Positions 44,476 through 53,816 of a DNA stretch of 64,000 nucleotides are shown here, in pieces. Both the position numbers and the translations under genes were made by a program. The DNA lies in NCBI RefSeq assembly GCF_040549045.1, contig NZ_JBEWTB010000002.1, forward strand, positions 3,956,501 through 4,020,500, in the 5' to 3' direction. The number at the start of each line of letters is the position of its first letter. The first letter of the stretch is position 1. The DNA is from Endozoicomonas sp. NE40. Lineage in GTDB: Bacteria; Pseudomonadota; Gammaproteobacteria; Pseudomonadales; Endozoicomonadaceae. The notes under the pieces are model-generated. The model ran no database searches, was not told the DNA's origin, and saw only the letters and a program-made list of their open reading frames with translations.

Positions 44476-45459
44476 ATGAAAGTCATAGTTGTCAAGCAGG
44501 ATCATTCACGCACCCGGTCATTCAGAGTCAGCGGACAACGTCTGGCCGTTGCAGCGGCACTGGCCGTTACGCTGTCTGTATCTCTGGGTGGTGGCTTAAT
44601 GTATGGCTTCCTTAAATACGATTCGGATATGATTCTGACTGAAGAGGGTCTGGAAAACTGGAAACAGACACTACTGGGTCAGAAACAGGACCTTGCCTTC
44701 GTTCGTGAAGATGCCGGACGCCAGCTGGATGCCCTGACATTACGCCTTGCGGAACTGCAGGGGCGCATTACACGACTGGATGCTCTGGGTGAGCGGCTGA
44801 CGTTGCTGTCAAACCTGGACGATGGTGAATTTGACTTCAGTCAGGTACCAGCGGTGGGTGGCCCTGAGCAGCAGCCTGACAGCTTTCAGGTTTACGCCAA
44901 GCCATCGCTGACAGATGCGCTGGACAAACTGGCAGAACAGATCGATAACCGTGAGCAGCAGCTGGAGTTGCTGGACAACCTGCTGACTAACAAGGTGCTT
45001 GATGATGAAGCGTTCCTTAGCGGGCTGCCCGCTGCAAAAGGCTGGTTATCATCTCGCTTTGGAGCCCGAACCGATCCGTTTACCGGCAAGGACAGCTGGC
45101 ATAACGGTATTGATTATGCCGCACCGCGCGGAACCGACATTCTCTCTCTGGGTGCAGGGGTGGTGGTCTGGTCCGGTGACCGGTGGGGCTACGGCACAAT
45201 GGTTGAGATTAACCATGGCAACGGTTATGTCACTCGCTATGCCCACAATGACGAAAATGTTGTTAAAGTGGGCGATATTGTGACCAGAGGACAGGTGATA
45301 GCCAAGATGGGAAGTTCAGGCCGTTCTACCGGGCCTCATGTGCATCTGGAAGTATTGGAGAACGGTAAGGCTGTCGACCCTCAGCGATATATGTATCGGG
45401 CTGCGAAACGATCTGACAATCGGGCTGCGAAACGGTCTGGCGACCGGGTAACCCGATGA
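44476..45459 (+). CDS. M23 (LytM-type) family peptidase
   Basis: About 327 residues: short cytoplasmic tail, one membrane helix (about residues 27-45), a coiled-coil region and a C-terminal M23 domain. The zinc motif is intact (WHNGIDYAAPRG with His and Asp, and GPHVHLEVLE with HxH, about residues 212-295), so it may cut peptidoglycan peptides rather than be a degenerate activator. The C-terminal tail carries a 24-bp duplication (45397-45444) making it basic. It lies between lpxC and secA, the place of secM in enterics; in pseudomonads as I recall a similar gene occupies this site. Confidence 0.88.
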   Translation: MKVIVVKQDHSRTRSFRVSGQRLAVAAALAVTLSVSLGGGLMYGFLKYDSDMILTEEGLENWKQTLLGQKQDLAFVREDAGRQLDALTLRLAELQGRITRLDALGERLTLLSNLDDGEFDFSQVPAVGGPEQQPDSFQVYAKPSLTDALDKLAEQIDNREQQLELLDNLLTNKVLDDEAFLSGLPAAKGWLSSRFGARTDPFTGKDSWHNGIDYAAPRGTDILSLGAGVVVWSGDRWGYGTMVEINHGNGYVTRYAHNDENVVKVGDIVTRGQVIAKMGSSGRSTGPHVHLEVLENGKAVDPQRYMYRAAKRSDNRAAKRSGDRVTR

Positions 45460-45687
45460 GAAGAAATGTGGCAGTACATTTCCAGCTGAACTACATTCTT
45501 TCCGGTTATTCGCCGGGAGGATTGAAAACCGGGCGACGCGTTCATATATAAAGATGGGGATAGAATCTGGTCTACTGCCGTGATTTAGTTCGCTGAATCA
45601 CACAGACTGTACTAGCAGATTTTATGCGGTTTAAGTTCGCCGGATTTAGCCCAGTAAACCGGTTGAGAGATAGTCAATCACACAAGT

Positions 45688-48424
45688 ATGTTTGCTTCTT
45701 TAGTCAAAAAAATTGTTGGTAGCCGAAATGACCGGCAGCTGAAACGAATGCGTAAGCTGGTTAAGGCCGTAAATGCACTGGAAGACAGTATTTCGAGCCT
45801 GTCTGACGAAGCGTTACGCGCCAAAACTCAGGAATTCAAAGACCGCTACCAGCAGGGGGAAACCCTTGACGCCATTCTGCCTGAAGCCTTTGCGGTCGTT
45901 CGTGAAGGTGGTAAGCGCAGCATGGGTATGCGCCATTTCGACGTACAGCTGATCGGTGGTATTACCCTGCACGAAGGTCGTGTTGCGGAGATGCGCACTG
46001 GTGAAGGTAAGACCTTGATGGCGACCCTGCCAGCTTACCTCAATGCGATTACCGGCAAGGGTGTTCATGTTGTTACCGTTAACGATTACCTCGCCCGTCG
46101 GGATGCCAACTGGATGCGTACTCTTTACGAATTCCTTGGCCTGACAGTAGGTGTCGTGGTGCCACAGCAGGACCCGGAAGAGAAACGGGCAGCCTACCTG
46201 TCGGACATCACTTACGGTACCAATAACGAGTTCGGCTTTGACTACCTGCGTGACAATATGGCCTTCCGCAAGGAAGACAAATTTCAACGCCCTCTGCACT
46301 TTGCTGTTGTCGATGAAGTCGACTCCATCCTGATTGACGAAGCCCGTACTCCTCTGATTATTTCCGGTCCGGCGGAAGACTCTTCTGAACTGTATCGTAA
46401 GATGAACGAACTGGCTCCAAAGCTGGAACGTCAGATTGAAGAAGTCGCTGAAGATGAAGAGCCTACCAAGCACTTACACCGTTGACGAGAAAACCCGTCA
46501 GGTTGAACTGACCGAAGTGGGTCATCAGTTTGTTGAGGAAATGTTGCAGCAGGGTGGTTTGCTGCCTGAAGGTGAAAGCCTTTACTCTTCTCATAACCTG
46601 ACCATGCTGCACCACGTCAATGCTGCGCTGAAAGCCCATGTGTTGTTCACCCGCAATGTTGAGTACATTGTTCAGAACGGTGAAATCCTGCTGGTTGATG
46701 AACACACCGGTCGTACCATGCCCGGTCGTCGTCTGTCAGAAGGCCTGCACCAGGCGCTGGAAGCGAAAGAGAACCTGCGTATTCAGGCGGAAAGCCAGAC
46801 CATGGCTTCCACCACTTTCCAGAACTACTTCCGTATCTACGAAAAACTGTCCGGCATGACCGGTACTGCTGATACCGAAGCGTTCGAACTGCGTCAGATT
46901 TATGGTCTGGACGTGGTGGTTATTCCTACGCACAAAGAAATGGTGCGTAAGGATCATAACGACCTGGTCTACCTGACCATCAATGAAAAATACGACGCCA
47001 TCATTGAAGACATCAAGGCAACGGTTGCTGAAAATCGTCCGACTCTTGTCGGTACGGCTTCGATTGATGCTTCCGAGCATCTGTCGGTTGCCCTGGACAA
47101 GGCGGGCATCAAGCACAGCGTCCTGAACGCCAAATTCCACGAAAAAGAAGCTGAGATTATCGCCCAGGCTGGTAAGCCGGGTGCAGTGACGATCGCTACC
47201 AACATGGCGGGGCGTGGTACCGATATTATTCTGGGTGGTAACTGGGAAGCTGAGCTGGCTCGGATTGAAAACCCGACTAAAGAGCAGGAAGACCAGGTTA
47301 AGGCTGAATGGCAGCAGCGCCACAAAGGCGTGCTGGACGCCGGTGGCCTGCATATCATCGGTACCGAGCGCCACGAGTCCCGCCGTATTGACAACCAGCT
47401 GCGTGGTCGTGCCGGTCGTCAGGGTGACCCGGGCTCTTCCCGTTTCTACCTGTCTCTGGAAGACAACCTGATGCGAATCTTTGCCTCTGACCGGGTGAAG
47501 AACTTTATGAAAGCCCTGGGTATGGAAAAGGGTGAAGCGATTGAACACCGCATGGTGTCTAACGCCATCGAAAAAGCCCAGCGCAAGGTGGAAGGCCGTA
47601 ACTTCGATATTCGTAAGCAGCTGCTGGAATACGATGACGTGGCCAATGACCAGCGTAAAGTGGTTTACACTCAGCGTGACGAGCTGCTGAATGCTGAGGA
47701 TGTGGTAGAAAACATTGCGGTGATGCGTGAAGACGTTGTCAACGACCTCATCTCCGAATTCATTCCGCCACAAAGCCTGGAAGAACAGTGGGATGTTCAA
47801 GGTCTGGAGAAGAAGCTGGAAACTGAACTGGCTGAAAATCTGCCGGTACAGAAGTGGCTGGATGAAGACGACCGCCTGGACGAAGAAGGTCTGCGTCAGC
47901 GTATTCATGAGTCCGTTGTAGAAAGCTACAAGAACAAAGAAGAGCTGGCGGGCGAGGAATCCCTGCGCAACTTCGAGAAGCATATTCTGCTGCGTATTCT
48001 GGATGACAAGTGGAAAGAACACCTGGCGACTATGGATCACCTGCGTCAGGGTATTCACCTGCGTGGCTATGCCCAGAAGAATCCGAAGCAGGAATACAAG
48101 CGTGAAGCCTTTGAGTTGTTCCAGCACATGCTGGAAGACATTAAAGGCGACACCATTCGTATTCTGTCTCATGTGCAGGTTCAGCAGGACGACCGCACTG
48201 AAGAGGAAGAGCAGCGCCGTCGTCAGGAAATGGCTCGCCGTATGCAGTTCCAGCACGCTCAGGCTGGCGGTATGGCGGCTGAAGAGCAGTCTGAAGATGC
48301 TCAGGAAGCTGAGGCACCACATCCGGAGCCATTTGTTCGCGATGGGCGTAAGGTGGGTCGTAACGAAGCATGCCCATGTGGTTCTGGCAAAAAATACAAG
48401 CAGTGTCACGGCAAAATAGCTTAA
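45688..48424 (+). pseudogene. secA: Preprotein translocase ATPase SecA, split by a one-base frameshift
   Basis: SecA drives secretion through SecYEG. The reading frame 45688-46485 encodes the N-terminal 262 residues (Walker A MRTGEGKTLM, DEVDSILIDEARTPL) and then runs into a stop. The frame at 46475-48424 continues exactly where SecA should continue (YTVDEKTRQVELTE) to the C-terminal zinc motif CPCGSGKKYKQCH. One extra T in CACTTACACC at 46474-46475 explains the break; without it the protein is 911 residues, the normal size. All other SecA motifs are intact. Since SecA is essential and no decay is seen elsewhere, an assembly or sequencing error is most likely; a real mutation or recoding is less likely. 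Confidence 0.93.
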
Positions 48425-48464
48425 CGAGAATAGCTTAACGTCTGCCGAACAGTACTGAGTCATA

Positions 48465-48508
48465 GAAACGGGTCGCACTGGTTATAACACCATGCGACCC
48501 GTTTTCTT
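48465..48508 (+). terminator. Terminator after secA
   Basis: AAACGGGTCGCA / TGCGACCCGTTT, a perfect 12-bp stem with a larger loop, followed by a T-rich stretch, 41 bases after the secA stop. Confidence 0.88.
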
Positions 48509-48581
48509 TTGCGGAATTCTCTTTTTGGGGGAACTAGTGTAGCTTTACCGGCTTCAGAACAAAGAATAAATTGGAGTCGTT

Positions 48582-49799
48582 ATGGCTGTTGGTTCCGGTA
48601 ACTGGCCTGATGTTAAAGCCGTTAAAGGATTTCGTCTGGGGACGGCGGAAGCAGGGATTCGCAAAACAAACCGCCGGGATCTGGTGGTGATGGAATGGGA
48701 TGAAGAGGCCACCGTTGCCGGTGTTTTCACCCGGAATAAATTTTGTGCGGCTCCGGTACATCTTGCTAAAGCCCGTCTTAATCAGAATCCCCGTTGTTTT
48801 GTGGTCAATACCGGAAATGCCAATGCCGGCACCGGGCAACAGGGAATGCAGGCTGCGAAACAGTCAGCCGCTGGTGTTGCAGAGCTGCTGAATATTACTC
48901 CGGAGTCGGTTTTGCCCTTTTCTACAGGCGTTATTGGGGAGCAGTTGCCTGTTGACCGTTTGCTGGCGGGCTTGCCAGCAGCAAAAGCAGATTTGTCCGA
49001 AGATGGCTGGCTTAAAGCCGGAGAAGGTATTCTGACCACCGACACTCGCCCCAAAGGTGCCAGTCGTCAGTTTGAGGTTGATGGTGTCGTTTATACCGTA
49101 TCGGGCATCAGTAAAGGATCGGGAATGATTCGCCCGAACATGGCCACCATGCTGGCTTTTATTGCCACTGATGCCGCTGTTGAGCAACCTCTGTTGCAGA
49201 CACTTCTGAATGATGCTGCAAATCTGTCGTTTAATCGTATTTCCGTGGATGGAGATACCTCGACAAACGACTGCTGCATGCTGGTCGCTACAGGAAGGTC
49301 AGGTGCAGAGTCTCTGAAGTCAGAAGAATCTGCTTTATACGGCAGTTTGCGTCAGGCGGTCAATGAAGTAGCGGTTGAACTGGCTCAGGCGATTGTCCGT
49401 GACGGAGAAGGCGCTTCCAAGTTTGTTACGGTGAGCGTTGAGAAGGCTGATACCGTGGCAAGCGCACTGGAAGTCGCTTACACCATTGCTCACTCGCCAC
49501 TGGTGAAAACAGCACTGTTTGCTTCTGACCCGAACTGGGGGCGCATACTGGCGGCGGTTGGTCGTGCAGAGGTGGACTCTCTGGTGATTGAACGGATTGC
49601 CATCTGGCTGGATGATGTCTGCATTGTTGAAAATGGTGAACCGGCTGCTTCGTACACAGAAGCGGCAGGTCAGGCAGTGATGGATAAAGACGAGATTACC
49701 ATCAGGATTTCTCTGGGTTCAGGTGACATAACCGAGCAAATCTGGACGACCGACCTTTCTCATGAGTATGTCCGCATAAATGCGGAATATCGCAGTTAA
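48582..49799 (+). CDS. argJ: Bifunctional ornithine acetyltransferase / N-acetylglutamate synthase ArgJ
   Basis: 405 residues, recycles the acetyl group in arginine synthesis (N-acetylornithine to ornithine) and may also make N-acetylglutamate. The self-cleavage site is in NMATMLAF, with nucleophile Thr189; RPNMATM and the later NTSTDC-type segment (DGDTSTNDCC) are conserved. GGAG precedes the ATG. Placement directly after secA is common in gammaproteobacteria. Confidence 0.95.
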   Translation: MAVGSGNWPDVKAVKGFRLGTAEAGIRKTNRRDLVVMEWDEEATVAGVFTRNKFCAAPVHLAKARLNQNPRCFVVNTGNANAGTGQQGMQAAKQSAAGVAELLNITPESVLPFSTGVIGEQLPVDRLLAGLPAAKADLSEDGWLKAGEGILTTDTRPKGASRQFEVDGVVYTVSGISKGSGMIRPNMATMLAFIATDAAVEQPLLQTLLNDAANLSFNRISVDGDTSTNDCCMLVATGRSGAESLKSEESALYGSLRQAVNEVAVELAQAIVRDGEGASKFVTVSVEKADTVASALEVAYTIAHSPLVKTALFASDPNWGRILAAVGRAEVDSLVIERIAIWLDDVCIVENGEPAASYTEAAGQAVMDKDEITIRISLGSGDITEQIWTTDLSHEYVRINAEYRS

Positions 49800-49830
49800 T
49801 AACTTGCAGTTGTTGGTAGCAAGCCGCTTT

Positions 49831-49875
49831 GTTGGGTGTTACCCTGAAGGGCATAAACGCTACGCTCGACCCAAC
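49831..49875. repeat. REP-like hairpin between argJ and the Nudix gene
   Basis: GTTGGGT at 49831-49837 and ACCCAAC at 49869-49875 enclose an inner TACCCTgaAGGGcATA hairpin, ending in CCAACCTAC. A GTAGGTTGG piece is also seen near 52190. The layout resembles short interspersed palindromic repeats of gammaproteobacteria. Confidence 0.4.
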
Positions 49876-49950
49876 CTACTTTTGACTTCTGACAGTAGTC
49901 ATAATGCTTAAATTATGGCTACTCTATGTCTTTCTGTCTGATTTCATGAA

Positions 49951-50949
49951 ATGAGCTTTACCATGGCGAAAAAACAACAATCGGATCAAAAACAGTCTGA
50001 CTATGTCGTGCATGTCGCAGTGGCAGTGATTCGTGGCGACGACGGCCGAATACTGGTTGCCAGAAGGCCGGACGACAAACACATGGGCGGTTTGTGGGAA
50101 TTTCCCGGTGGTAAAGTCGAGCCGGATGAGGATTTAAAAGAAGCTCTGAACCGGGAGTTGATGGAAGAGCTGGATATCACCGTTAGTACGTTTCAGCCTC
50201 TGATCACGATTCAGCATCAGTATCCTGAAAAAACGGTGCTTCTTGATACCTGGCTGGTGTCGGGCGTTAACGGAACGCCAAAGGGGAACGAAGGACAGGA
50301 GGTGCAATGGGTTGAAGCTGACGGCCTGACCGGTCTGGATTTTCCTCCGGCCAATGAGCCCATTGTTAACGCTGTTTTGCTGCCGGGCCAGTATATGGTG
50401 ACCGGGCTGTTTTCTTCTGCGGCCGAGCTGATTGAAAAGGTGAGTCGACAGCTTGAGAACGGATTACGCCTGATTCAGTTCCGGGCTCCCTGGTTGCAGG
50501 AGAAGCCTTATTTGCATCTGGCTCGTGAACTGCACCATCTGTGTCAGCCGTTTAATGCAAAGTTGTTGTTAAAGGGTGATCCGGAATTATTGCAGGAGAC
50601 ATGGTGTGACGGTATTCACCTGCGTTCTGATCAATTGAGTATCCCGGCTTCCGAATGGAAAAGATACCGTCGGAAAGGGCAGTGGCTGGCAGCATCCTGT
50701 CATAATGAAGAGCAGCTTCGTGCCGCCGAAGTGGCAGGCATGGACTTTGTGACACTGTCACCAGTACGGCCAACCAAATCGCATCCGGGGCGTTTGTCTA
50801 TGGGGCACGAAAGGGCAACTGAATTGACCCTGTGCAGTAGGGTGCCGGTTTACTGGCTTGGAGGATTAGGGCGTTCCGATGAGTCGCTGGCTATTGATTG
50901 TGGGGCTCAGGGAGTCGCTGGTATAGGAGCTTTCTGGTTAACCCATTAG
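49951..50949 (+). CDS. MutT-like Nudix hydrolase fused to thiamine phosphate synthase-like domain
   Basis: 332 residues. Residues about 20-150 form a MutT-type Nudix domain (Nudix box GGKVEPDEDLKEALNRELMEEL) that hydrolyses oxidised nucleotides such as 8-oxo-dGTP. Residues about 155-332 form a ThiE/TenI-like barrel (GIHLRSDQL, SCHNEEQLRAAE, LSPVRPTKSHPG). Such fusions follow secA/argJ in many gammaproteobacteria and pseudomonads as I recall. Two starts are possible, 49951 or 49963; neither has a clear ribosome site. Confidence 0.87.
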   Translation: MSFTMAKKQQSDQKQSDYVVHVAVAVIRGDDGRILVARRPDDKHMGGLWEFPGGKVEPDEDLKEALNRELMEELDITVSTFQPLITIQHQYPEKTVLLDTWLVSGVNGTPKGNEGQEVQWVEADGLTGLDFPPANEPIVNAVLLPGQYMVTGLFSSAAELIEKVSRQLENGLRLIQFRAPWLQEKPYLHLARELHHLCQPFNAKLLLKGDPELLQETWCDGIHLRSDQLSIPASEWKRYRRKGQWLAASCHNEEQLRAAEVAGMDFVTLSPVRPTKSHPGRLSMGHERATELTLCSRVPVYWLGGLGRSDESLAIDCGAQGVAGIGAFWLTH

Positions 50950-51018
50950 ATTATGTGGCTGATTTTTTACAGTTCGATTTTGCACACCAAAGGCATTGAC
51001 TGTTATTGATAGTACTGA

Positions 51019-52071
51019 TTATTTCCAGAATGACAATCCACAGCAACTATAGCACTGACTCACTCCGGTGGCTTCAGATAGCTTATTATCTTCATCAGCC
51101 TGACTTGTATTATTTACTTGACCAATGTCGTTTTGCTCAGGCATTAAAGTAACAACCAGTCCGTCGATGGGGGTGGGTCTCTGGCCTTCAAGAGTCGCAC
51201 CCGTAACTTCTAACCTACTTAGCGAAACGCCTCCGTCACTGGTATAAGAAAGTGAAGCTTCAGCCGAGGCTGAGAGTTCTATATTATAAGTTCCGGGAGG
51301 ATAAATCTCATCGAGATTCGATTTTATTGCCCTGATATCCTGGTGTATTTCGTACAATCTTCTATCCATGTTGCTATACAAACTGTTACCGACTTCAGGA
51401 TCTGAATAGTAGTTTGATGTTTCATATTGGATGCCCTGATTTCTGTATGAATCCTGGCGTGTCGAGTAAAGTATTTCTCCGGTTAAGGTGATGGTTCCGT
51501 CTTCATTTGTGACTACAGAAAGCACAGAGAGTCTCGAATGCACAATGGTGTTGTTAACTTCAAATGTCCCTATAGGAAGAAGTATATTGCGATTATTTAC
51601 CCGTTCAAAATTAGAGGTAAGCGCTTGTAAGTGCTGTGAGTTTAATAAGGGAGTTCCTCTCCAGAGTCCCGAAAGATTATATCTTTGATAGGATCTACTC
51701 TCATCCTGTATAAATGTGCAAGCAGATTCACCATCGACATATATTTTGCGTTTTTTTTTCCATTTGTTGGCTGGCGGCGTCAAATGCCTGGTAATAACCT
51801 TGCGGGATTGAATGGGATTATCAGTATCAACAGGGGAAGGTGCTACAGTAAATCTATGCATAGTGGCACCATCAGAAACATAGATTACATCATCTGCATT
51901 TTTCTGCCCCTCTTTTCCTGTTAAACACTCTTCTTCTACCTTTATCTTTCTGCTGGAGCCATCTTTCGTTGTAATTTTATAGGTCCTTGTTTTTGGGGCG
52001 GCTTTACAGATCAGTGGAGTGAGGAGTGCTATCAGGCATAAGATCAACCCGAGGATTTTGAACTGAACCAC
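51019..52071 (-). CDS. Secreted protein of unknown function
   Basis: Not recognised. 350 residues with a signal peptide (FKILGLILCLIALLTPLICKA). The middle is beta-rich and polar; residues about 235-255 may be helical. The tail has a CYSCCG cluster. The GTG start has AGGAGAG upstream, which settles the start. Codons and base composition are AT-richer than in the flanking housekeeping genes by eye, suggesting transfer. It faces away from the kinase-like gene that follows it. Confidence 0.65.
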   Translation of the reverse strand: MVQFKILGLILCLIALLTPLICKAAPKTRTYKITTKDGSSRKIKVEEECLTGKEGQKNADDVIYVSDGATMHRFTVAPSPVDTDNPIQSRKVITRHLTPPANKWKKKRKIYVDGESACTFIQDESRSYQRYNLSGLWRGTPLLNSQHLQALTSNFERVNNRNILLPIGTFEVNNTIVHSRLSVLSVVTNEDGTITLTGEILYSTRQDSYRNQGIQYETSNYYSDPEVGNSLYSNMDRRLYEIHQDIRAIKSNLDEIYPPGTYNIELSASAEASLSYTSDGGVSLSRLEVTGATLEGQRPTPIDGLVVTLMPEQNDIGQVNNTSQADEDNKLSEATGVSQCYSCCGLSFWK

Positions 52072-52309
52072 TTTTCTCTCCTATACATCACTGCTTATAA
52101 ATAAAGCCAGTTCCCGCACAAAACGAAATCAGCCTGCTGGCCTGATAATCAGAGGGCTTCAAAGGTATAAAAAATGCAATACGCAGTGTAGGTTGGATTT
52201 GGCCAGCCTTCCTTATAATATTTTTGAAGAACTGTTCGGTATGGTCAGGTCTGGCTAGACTATAAAAAAATTTATTAATTCGTTTAACTTAATTTGAGGC
52301 AGGGACGCC

Positions 52310-53581
52310 ATGCTGGAAAGACTTCGAAAACTGGCGGGAAATTATGGTTTTACAGGACCTGGCAGAGCGGGTCCGAAACCATTGAACCGTGGGAAACATA
52401 AGTTTCGAAAGGTGTCCACAGCCTCTTTGCCAACAGAAATTCCCCGTGATCCAAGTCCGTATACTGTATCCAGACCCCGTCAGGTGGCTCAGCATGACCT
52501 TGCAACCAGTAATGACTATTACTCCCAGACTGGTCAGACAGATCCAGACATTATCCCTTCCATGAATACCCGTCCGCACAATGATTTCTGGACACCTGTG
52601 TCAGGTCAGAAAAAAGATGCGGATACCGTTGATCATAAACATATGCTTGTCAGTCCCGGACTGGCGGAAGCTGAAAGGTATTCCGGCGAATGGCATGTGA
52701 AGACACCCGGGTACGAATCAACCGGTGTAAAGCTTAAACGTTACCTGCAGAAAATGATGTACTGGATCACCGGGCAGCGCTATAAAGCCGATTATTACGA
52801 CAACAAGCAGTTGCTTGCCCAGAAAGAAGTGCTGGCAGCCAATGTTTACAGGGAAGTGGTGAGTTCGGAAAGTGATGATCACTTTAACGGTGCTTATAAA
52901 GTTGGCTATTCCATGAAAGAGGCTGGGTCATCTTCTGGCGAGGATGAACATTGTATCGCCAGCAGACATCTGCAGGGCTATGACAATGGTCATCGTCTGG
53001 TTCAGAAACCTTCAGACAGTTCTTCACCGGTTCTCTGCACCCGGTTTCACAAAACACATAACCCTGTGGTGAATCTGGTTGTGCGCAGGTTTTTGCTGGG
53101 TGATGAGGATTACCTGAAGCTGGATAACTACATGTTTGCTCCAGATGCCGGTGGAGGTACAAGACAACGGCTGGTGAATATTGATTTTGGTATGTCTTTC
53201 TACAATCGCTGCAAACTACCCTCTAAATGCACCCTTGAACAGTTTCATCACAAGATGATGTCGCCTTCCATTAAGCATCGGGGTCAGTACCGTGGCCGCC
53301 ACACCATACATACCGTGATTCAGGGGATGAAACGTAATGGCGAGAATATAGATGCGTTGATGAAGGGCGCTTTGGGCATGATTGCAAAAATGAGTGACGA
53401 AAAGCTGAAGGGGCTGGTGGGGCATGTGCATCATCCTCAAGCCCGTTCAGCACTGTTGCAAATATTGAAATTCAAACGAGACCAGGCGGCTGCCATTGTT
53501 GAGCCTGCAAGTCATCCCTGGCCTGAAGAGCCTGGTCGCTGGACACTCAGCGCCCTGGTTGGTCGAGTTCGTCCGACATAA
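52310..53581 (+). CDS. Kinase-like protein with GDxD...N and DFG motifs
   Basis: Family not recognised. 423 residues, no signal peptide. The first 110 residues are polar and Pro-rich, as in secreted effector leaders. Residues 259-294 carry RRFLLGDEDYLKLDN followed by LVNIDFGMSF. This order (acidic catalytic loop with Asp and Asn, then a DFG metal motif) is that of protein kinase-like and phosphoinositide kinase-like folds, including several bacterial effectors. A candidate Lys (K197 or K203) lies upstream. GAGG and AGGGA lie before the ATG. The 3' end overlaps yacG by 35 bp. Confidence 0.55.
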   Translation: MLERLRKLAGNYGFTGPGRAGPKPLNRGKHKFRKVSTASLPTEIPRDPSPYTVSRPRQVAQHDLATSNDYYSQTGQTDPDIIPSMNTRPHNDFWTPVSGQKKDADTVDHKHMLVSPGLAEAERYSGEWHVKTPGYESTGVKLKRYLQKMMYWITGQRYKADYYDNKQLLAQKEVLAANVYREVVSSESDDHFNGAYKVGYSMKEAGSSSGEDEHCIASRHLQGYDNGHRLVQKPSDSSSPVLCTRFHKTHNPVVNLVVRRFLLGDEDYLKLDNYMFAPDAGGGTRQRLVNIDFGMSFYNRCKLPSKCTLEQFHHKMMSPSIKHRGQYRGRHTIHTVIQGMKRNGENIDALMKGALGMIAKMSDEKLKGLVGHVHHPQARSALLQILKFKRDQAAAIVEPASHPWPEEPGRWTLSALVGRVRPT

Positions 53582-53741
53582 GGTCATCAAAATCAGGGCG
53601 GCCGGGGATTGAATGTTCTTCGTTTGCCCAGGCTCCGAAGTCAATCAGTTTGCAGCGCTCAGAGCAGAACGGTCGGTATTTATTTTCCTTTTTCCATTCA
53701 ACCGGCTTGTTGCAGTTGGGGCATTTTACGGTGGTTGGCAT
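53547..53741 (-). CDS. yacG: DNA gyrase inhibitor YacG
   Basis: About 64 residues with a four-Cys zinc site (CPNCNKPVEW and FCSERCKLID). It binds and inhibits DNA gyrase. The C-terminal acidic tail is typical. The ATG at 53741 gives the standard MPTTVKCPNC start; the ATG at 53765 would add eight residues. Usually found beside coaE; here it stands alone downstream of bamD. Confidence 0.9.
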   Translation of the reverse strand: MPTTVKCPNCNKPVEWKKENKYRPFCSERCKLIDFGAWANEEHSIPGRPDFDDLMSDELDQPGR

Positions 53742-53766
53742 GACTAAAACTAAATCCTCTTTCATT

Positions 53767-53794
53767 AAAAAAGCCTCTGCAGGCAGAGGCTTTT
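53767..53794 (-). terminator. Terminator after bamD
   Basis: AAAAGCCTCTGC / GCAGAGGCTTTT with a minimal loop and extended A and T runs; it ends bamD transcripts and lies before yacG on the same strand. Confidence 0.88.
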
Positions 53795-53816
53795 ACTGTT
53801 CAGTCCCGGGAGCTGA

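Noticed and set aside
46736..48478. A 580-codon open frame on the minus strand
   Set aside because: It lies wholly opposite secA, whose sequence is conserved; the long antisense frame is a by-product of its codon use, and the translation has no recognisable domain.
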